Source: Gnomoniopsis sp. IMI 355080 (Eukaryota > Ascomycota > Sordariomycetes > Diaporthales > Gnomoniaceae). Taken from it: DNA of 64,000 nt. The stretch covers positions 62,001 through 126,000 of the forward strand of contig JAPEVC010000091.1 in the NCBI GenBank assembly GCA_027946555.1, given 5' to 3'. Below are positions 59,117 through 64,000 of the stretch, in pieces. The notes under the pieces are model-generated. The model searched no databases, was not told where the DNA came from, and worked only from the letters and a program-made list of their open reading frames with translations. Both the position numbers and the translations under genes were made by a program. Positions within the stretch are counted from its first letter, which is position 1. The number at the start of each line of letters is the position of its first letter.

Positions 59117-59139
59117 TTTTTTTTTTTTTTTTTTTTTTT
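59117..59139. repeat. Homopolymer T tract
   Basis: About 23 consecutive T, some 330 bp upstream of the MDR reductase start; possibly a nucleosome-excluding promoter tract or the reverse-oriented poly(A) end of an old retroelement. Confidence 0.8.
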
Positions 59140-59466
59140 CGATTTACTTGACTTTCTTTAAGGTTTACCAAAAGCCGGTTGCATTCATTGCGCCCCATTA
59201 GAAGAAGAGGCGCCTTATGCGCCTGCGCTTAGATCGAAGCAATTGTGGAGACATTGTCGTAGTGGAGATGCTGCATTGCTGCCTCTATTAATAATGCTTA
59301 ACGTTCGATATTGTCTTGGCATTGACACTGGCCGCTAGCTCGGCAAGCGCTTGCACAATCATCTTGGCGCCCCAAAAACCAAAAACAAAACCGTGATTCA
59401 GTATTTGGGAGCATAACACACAGAATATTCGAATCATCAGCAGTTTGTAAAGGTTCGCATTTCAAG

Positions 59467-60540
59467 ATGAGCGTACCCAACACATTCAAGGCGGCGGTGG
59501 TTCCTGAGCCTGGCGCACATCATGTCGTCAGCGACCGTCAGCTGTCACCGCTCGGGCCCGGCGAGGTCGCCATTAAGATCACCGCCACGGCCATCAATCC
59601 TGTCGACTGGAAGATTCGCGACTACAAGGTCTTCATCAAGGACTACCCGGCCGTGCTCGGCTCGGACGCCGCGGGCACCATTGCCGCAGTGGGGCCAGAG
59701 GTGACGACGGGTTTTGCCGTCGGGGACCGCGTCTTCTTCCAGGGCATCATTGGCAACTACGACGCCTCTACCTTTCAGCAATACTGCAAGATCCCCGCCG
59801 CGCTCGTGGCCAAGACGCCGAGCAGCATCACGGATGACGAGGCGGCGGGCGTGTCCCTTGCCACCGTCGCGGTGATGACGGGTTTCTACGACACGACGGG
59901 CCACGGCCTGGCGGCGCCGTGGGATGCCAATGGCGAGCAGGCTGGTAAGGGCAAAGCGATTGTGATCTTGGGAGGCAGCTCGTCTGTCGGACAGTACGCC
60001 ATCCAAATGGCCAAGATCTCGGGCTTCGACAAGATCATCACCAACACCAGCGCCAAGCACGTCGACCACCTCAAGAGTCTTGGTGCCGATGTTGTCCTTG
60101 ACCGTGCCACCCACAGCAGTCCGGCCGATTTCAAGGCGGCCGTCGGTGACGTGCCGCTGGCTTTCGTGTTCGACGCCATCTCGGGCAAGGACACACAGCG
60201 CCTCGGCGTGCAGATTCTCGATGCGACCAAGACCGAGGGAAGCCATGTCGTCACCGTGCAAGGGGCGGATGCCGAGGCCAAGGAATTGGGCCAGACGCAG
60301 GAGACCAAGGTGGATGTGAAGCAGGTCTTGGGGTTGGGCTCCAGCCCTGCGCTGAGGTATCTCACCGAGCCGCTCGTTAAGAATCTCGGCGGCGAGGACG
60401 GATATATTGCCAAGGGCCGCTTTGCCCCCAATCGTCCGCTTGTTGTGCCGGGAGGCCTGGGTGGCCTGGAGGATGCGCTTGCGAAGAACAAGAAGGGTGT
60501 CTCTGGCGAGAAGGTGGTCATTCGCCCATTCGATGCTTGA
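59467..60540 (+). CDS. MDR-family reductase (ToxD/LovC-like, zinc-free)
   Basis: Intron-less frame of 357 residues starting MSVPNTFKAAVVPEPG. The N-terminal GroES-like domain has INPVDWKIRDY, PAVLGSDAAGTIAAVG and FAVGDRVFFQG. The cofactor domain has ILGGSSSVGQYAIQMAK (169-182), the NADPH loop of this family. The catalytic-zinc Cys/His residues of true alcohol dehydrogenases are absent, pointing to a zinc-independent enoyl or quinone reductase. Relatives include ToxD and trans-enoyl reductases such as LovC that partner HR-PKSs with dead ER domains. Here the PKS ER motif looks intact, so a trans-ER role is not required, and the enzyme may be an unrelated oxidoreductase. Coding sequence is clearly more GC-rich than the spacer before it. 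Confidence 0.9.
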   Translation: MSVPNTFKAAVVPEPGAHHVVSDRQLSPLGPGEVAIKITATAINPVDWKIRDYKVFIKDYPAVLGSDAAGTIAAVGPEVTTGFAVGDRVFFQGIIGNYDASTFQQYCKIPAALVAKTPSSITDDEAAGVSLATVAVMTGFYDTTGHGLAAPWDANGEQAGKGKAIVILGGSSSVGQYAIQMAKISGFDKIITNTSAKHVDHLKSLGADVVLDRATHSSPADFKAAVGDVPLAFVFDAISGKDTQRLGVQILDATKTEGSHVVTVQGADAEAKELGQTQETKVDVKQVLGLGSSPALRYLTEPLVKNLGGEDGYIAKGRFAPNRPLVVPGGLGGLEDALAKNKKGVSGEKVVIRPFDA

Positions 60541-60961
60541 GCACCCTGTATCGTTGGAGATTGAGGATGGATATGTAGCGAATAGGAAAGTCGTAGTGGA
60601 CTGAATTTTTTTATTCTTATTTTATTTTTAAAGAAAAGAAAAGAAAGAGCGTGTGCTTTCACACTACGACATGAGTTCCGAGCACATATGGCCATTGCAG
60701 CGCCGTAATCGAGCGCTGGCATGCGACCTTGATTGTTGAGACGAAGTGATGCCGACCTTTTACTTCGAAGTGATCCTGTGCTACAAGGGCCCAGAGTTCA
60801 GGGCAGCTTTTTATAGTCATACTGCACCAAGTTTCATGTGAAATTCTTGGTGTCCTGGTTCGAATATTTTAAAAGTGCCATTAAACGAGAAAAGCTCCCA
60901 ATGGTATCGTATCGAAGAGATTTGATTTATCGTTCTATCAGTGTCCCCGTTCATCTTCTTC
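60541..60961. other. Convergent spacer
   Basis: 3-prime flanks of the MDR reductase and the phosphoesterase, with an A/T-rich run near 60607-60645. No gene is seen. Confidence 0.4.
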
Positions 60962-62214
60962 TCAGTCTTTGATAACGGGTAGGTCCAGGTCTACGACCAT
61001 AGGTTTATTGAATCTCTTGCCCCCCGTGTGAGGCCAGTTCGTAGCTGCAATCGCACAATTCACTACGCAGGTCTCTCTTCGCCCCATTCGACAACATAGG
61101 GCCCTTCTATCACATCGGGCAGATACTTCAGGCTTGCCACCGACGCCGCGCGTTCCAAGACCCGGCAGAGCAGTGGCAGTCCCGTCGCAATGCTGACAGA
61201 CACCTCCTTGTCCGCGCCGGTCTGCAGGCCGACCTTGCCTCAGCGGCGAGCCATCGTTATCAAGAGGTCGTTTGCCGCCTCGACATGTCAAATCAAGAAG
61301 CGATATCTTGTTGTTCATGATTCCTGCACCCGGATCATCCCAATGCTCGACGGAAAGCTCGCCGAATGCAGCTGCTGAGACGCCCAGAATATCCCAACGA
61401 ACACGGTCTGCTCCTCTCGCCTCATGTACGTGCCCGCAAACTGCGAGCTTCGGCCGTACGCGCCACAGAGCTCGGCGCAAATCTTCACAGCCCATGGCAC
61501 GCCGTTTGGAGGTGGCCTCATCGCAGTGAGTATATGGGGGAGTATGTGTGATGACGATGTCAGTATCGAGGGGTATGTCCGACCATAGCTGGACTGCAGT
61601 CGGTGTCTCTGATGCTGAAGGGCATTTCCTATTGTCTTTATCTAGCCCTTCAGTATCTGGAGCTATCTTATCGTAGCCAAATGCCCACATGCCGTTGCGT
61701 GGACTGTACGGTGATCCAAAGACAGTGAAGGACGTCCGAAGTGCAGAGTGCTTGTTTAGCTCGATTGTGGCCAAGCTATGATTTAGGTATGTGATAGTCT
61801 GCGACGCTTCCAGGACTTTGAGGCACTCTTCTGGGGATTGAGGCGACTGATTATGGAGATAGGAGCCATACTCGGCGTAGAAGCGCTCGTCGAGCGTGAC
61901 ATCGTGGTTCCCAGCGATGACGATCTTGGCTTCGAAGTCCGCCTTCTCTAACCACTGCACGGCCTTGGACAGCTATGGGACTGGTTAGAATATACCTAAG
62001 CTTTTATTTCGCATACAAAACTTGCGAAGGTTCAGAAATTACATGCCTCGGAAAGACTGCCTTGATTTGTGAGGTCCCCGGCGTGAATCAGTACGTCGCC
62101 TTTTGGCAGCTTGAGTGTCTGGTTGTGTGTATCAGAGATACAGACAAACCTCACACGGCGACAACGCTTCTTCGGCGTTTCTTCGAAAGCGCCTGTTGAC
62201 GTGTTTTCTGACAT
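60962..62214 (-). CDS. Calcineurin-like metallophosphoesterase
   Basis: Two exons (62214..62047 and 61972..60962) give 392 residues. The only junction that keeps both frames and the expected TNQGSLSE-LSKAVQWLEKA sequence uses a GC donor (GAG/GCATGT), so this is a GC-AG intron of 74 nt. Metal-binding motifs are all present: ISDTHNQT (Asp28, His30), HAGDLT (Asp47), AGNHDV (Asn78-His79), ITHTPPYTH and CGHVHEARG. This set places it with the MPPED/rhamnogalacturonase-neighbour type of fungal phosphoesterases, two-metal hydrolases of phosphomono- or diesters. The C-terminal MGRRETCVVNCAI and GGKRFNKPMVVDLDLPV match the family ending. No signal peptide, so probably cytosolic. Substrate unknown, probably not part of the PKS cluster. 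Confidence 0.9.
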
Positions 62215-62780
62215 GAAGTCTGTTGCTGGATCACGAGGATAACAAGATCTTGTAATCTCGGGCCTGGAGCCTGTTGCTGCCTGGGAGAATGAGATGCTCT
62301 CGAAGGTGAGTATTCAGGGTTGGGTCTGTAGGAATATTCAATTATTGTTAGGGGAAAGTCAAAGAAAGGTAGGAATCATCCACTCCAAAATTATGTCTGA
62401 AGAAAGGTGAAAAGAATAGATGATGTTGACCCCGAGGTACCTGGTCGTATGAGGTAGTCCAACCCAGAATTAAACCCTAGCCCTGAGAGAGATGGCACCG
62501 GCTCGTCACCTCTAAAACTGTGCGATGTAGTGGCTCGGCAGGTGCGATGAGCGCAAGCCCTTAATTAATTGAATTCCTTCGATCTGAGGTTTGAAACGTC
62601 TATTTCCTGTTCTTCTTGGAACCTACGTAAGGCTTAGGTATCTACAGCGGGCAAGGGCGCAGATGTCCCCTACTCACTGGAGTATCCAAGGCCGTTTACG
62701 TAAGCGTTGCTTAGACCGCCCCTCGGCTATCAGTGCGCGCGGTCTCTCCCTCGACCCCAACTCTTTCAACTCCTCTATGT
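62215..62780. other. Spacer between minus-strand genes
   Basis: Promoter of the phosphoesterase and 3-prime flank of the right-end SDR. No gene is seen. Confidence 0.4.
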
Positions 62781-63809
62781 CTAAATGTACGGCTTTGCCT
62801 TCTCCTCACACCATTCCCAAAACCTCCTTGGTCCCTGCTCGTCAATCGTCTTGAGAATATCCTTCCTTGGCCAGTTCTTCAGATCCATGACTCGGCCCCA
62901 CGGCATGATGTACGCTCCATTTTGCTCCATCGTTATTTCTGGGGACAGACCCGAGTAGAGCATCGTGTAAGCGCCGTACTTTTGCTCGTAGAGCGTCAGC
63001 TTCATAGCGAAGGCTGCGAAGCTCAACAGTGCCGCTTGGCCATGTTTGTCCCAAAACTCCGTCTTCAACATTCCAGGATGTTCTGCGACGCTGATGATAC
63101 CATCCCCTCCGTACCGCTTTGCTCCCTCTAGAGCCAAGAAGAAATTGCCGCATTTTGAGATGGCATAGTCTTCAAGTCCGGGACGCGTCTCGCCGCGATC
63201 TAGGTCCGCGAAGTCAATGCCGCCTTTCGGACTCAGAGCTTCGACAAAGTTGGACGTCGCCCATACAATTCGTGGGCTTTGCTTCTCCGCGGCCGACGCG
63301 CGTAAAAGAGGCAACAAGGCCTCCAAGAAGACGAGGTGTCCCACGCAATTGATTCCCAAGTGCGCCTCGATGTTCTGTTTCGTCGTCGAGCCGGGCGCCA
63401 CGCCTCCAACGCCCGCATTGAGCCACAAGACGTCCAGGCGAGACTCCTGGCTAGCGAAGGCTGCCGCTGACCCTTTCACAGTCGTAAGGTCATTGAGGTC
63501 CAATTGCAAGAACTTCAGTCTAGCAGCGCCTTCGTTGTCGCCCTCAGGTACGATATCGCGAATTGCTGCTCTAGCTCGATCCTCTGACCGACTGGTCAAG
63601 TAGATCGTGGCACCGGTAGGGTAAAGAAGCTTGACAAGCTCAAAGCCGACTCCCGAATTGGCGCCGGTGACGAGGAACACTTTGCCCTTCTGGCTACCAG
63701 GTGGTACATCCTTATCAGTGAACTTTGGAGAGGGTGGGAAATATTGGGTGAAGTAGTTTGGGGAGAACAAGCTGCCAACCAGGCTCATGACGTTTGATAC
63801 CTCCGACAT
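62781..63809 (-). CDS. Short-chain dehydrogenase (retinol-dehydrogenase/WWOX-like)
   Basis: Intron-less frame of 342 residues from the Met at 63809 (MSEVSNVMSLVGSLF). The open frame continues upstream to 63950, but that part looks less conserved, so the inner Met is preferred. Landmarks: TGANSGVG (48-55), LTSRSEDRARAA after strand 2 (Arg/Ser favouring NADP), LNAGVGG (130-136), WATSNF with the likely catalytic Ser, and Tyr215-x3-Lys219 (YAISK). SVAEHPGMLKTEFW is the usual post-active-site loop. The C-terminal half carries an extended helix-rich segment (GAYTMLYSGLSPEITMEQNG) typical of the fungal WWOX/protochlorophyllide-reductase-like SDRs. Substrate unknown. It lies at the right edge, so a cluster continuing rightwards cannot be judged. 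Confidence 0.9.
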   Translation of the reverse strand: MSEVSNVMSLVGSLFSPNYFTQYFPPSPKFTDKDVPPGSQKGKVFLVTGANSGVGFELVKLLYPTGATIYLTSRSEDRARAAIRDIVPEGDNEGAARLKFLQLDLNDLTTVKGSAAAFASQESRLDVLWLNAGVGGVAPGSTTKQNIEAHLGINCVGHLVFLEALLPLLRASAAEKQSPRIVWATSNFVEALSPKGGIDFADLDRGETRPGLEDYAISKCGNFFLALEGAKRYGGDGIISVAEHPGMLKTEFWDKHGQAALLSFAAFAMKLTLYEQKYGAYTMLYSGLSPEITMEQNGAYIMPWGRVMDLKNWPRKDILKTIDEQGPRRFWEWCEEKAKPYI

Positions 63810-64000
63810 GGTGTCGATCTGTTTCGTTTTCTCTGCGGGAAGTAGCTGATTTCCTGGCTTCTCTTTCTCTTGTCTTGTTGCTTGAATGGATAGCATGAAA
63901 CGGAAAATCCGGTCGACAATTTGGAACGACCTCGGGACGACCGCCAACACGCGATATTCGGAGCTGGGGTTAACCCCTAGGTGGGTCTTGCCGGGTCTAG
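63810..64000. other. Right edge, SDR upstream region
   Basis: Contains the possible N-terminal extension of the SDR (63810..63950) and probable promoter. Confidence 0.4.

Larger units (their letters stand above)
57079..59466. other. Decayed-looking spacer right of PKS
   Basis: AT-rich, stop-dense sequence (notably 57840-58020) with no credible ORF apart from a short plus-strand frame 58244..58438 that I cannot place. It contains a 5S rRNA copy (58458..58576), a GTACCTAGG/CTAGGTAGG pair at 58795-58816 and a T tract of about 23 at 59117-59139. Many TA-rich stretches fit old repeat DNA altered by C-to-T mutation (RIP), but no transposon protein is recognisable. Confidence 0.45.
41349..60540. 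other. Candidate polyketide biosynthetic gene cluster
   Basis: Core: MFS exporter, FSH/LovG-type hydrolase and HR-PKS (43.9-57.1 kb). Possible members: PTH11-like protein (41.3-42.8) and MDR reductase (59.5-60.5), and further out the esterase and SDR at 37.1-39.9 kb. No Zn2Cys6 regulator, P450 or resistance gene is seen in the window. The right limit may be the decayed spacer with the 5S copy at 57.1-59.4 kb. Boundaries are inferred from content and spacing only. Confidence 0.7.

Noticed and set aside
59545..60722. Minus-strand ORFs of 238 and 278 codons
   Set aside because: GC-rich shadows of the MDR reductase.
60962..61330. Frameshift in the phosphoesterase C-terminus
   Set aside because: The odd Arg/Gly-rich stretch is followed in the same frame by the family ending RRETCVVNCAI and VVDLDLPV.
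1..64000. CRISPR arrays, bacterial operons or prophage
   Set aside because: The window is fungal nuclear DNA with spliceosomal introns; no direct-repeat arrays with spacers were seen.

Overview
This is nuclear DNA from a filamentous ascomycete (Pezizomycotina, most likely Sordariomycetes). The support is short GT-AG introns of about 50-140 nt inside otherwise ordinary eukaryotic genes, fungus-specific families (Eis1-type eisosome protein, TeaR/Mod5-like CaaX protein, PTH11-like rhodopsin-fold membrane proteins, a DHA2-type MFS transporter, a highly reducing iterative polyketide synthase), and a dispersed 5S rRNA copy. Gene models were built by reading both strands and joining frames at consensus splice sites. 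Where a junction could not be fixed, the entry says so.

Layout. 0.3-27.5 kb is mainly housekeeping: a protein with a bZIP basic region but no leucine zipper (-), mitochondrial ribosomal protein mS41 (-), an IRC20/SHPRH-type SNF2-RING protein (+), a divergent 14-3-3-like protein (-), a small Cys/His protein (+), a PF13350-type tyrosine phosphatase (-), an Eis1-like eisosome protein (+) and a PTH11-like membrane protein (-). These genes are separated by long non-coding stretches (1.4-6.0 and 14.2-19.4 kb). 29.9-35.2 kb holds an F-box protein and a TeaR-like prenylated polarity protein.

From about 37 kb rightwards the content changes to secondary-metabolism and accessory genes: an alpha/beta hydrolase (-), an SDR (-), a second PTH11-like protein (-), an MFS exporter (+), an FSH1/LovG-type serine hydrolase (-), and a 2647-residue highly reducing PKS (+, KS-AT-DH-MT-ER-KR-ACP, nine exons). 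Beyond the PKS lie a decayed-looking spacer with a 5S rRNA copy, an MDR-family reductase (+), a metallophosphoesterase (-) and an SDR (-).

The strongest functional unit is MFS exporter + FSH hydrolase + HR-PKS (43.9-57.1 kb). The PKS has every reductive domain and a C-methyltransferase but no release domain, so a separate hydrolase divergent from it is a natural off-loading enzyme, as LovG is for LovB, and the MFS protein a natural exporter. The membership of the flanking PTH11-like protein, SDR, alpha/beta hydrolase and MDR reductase is inference. No cluster transcription factor or P450 is visible in the window. The product cannot be predicted from sequence alone.
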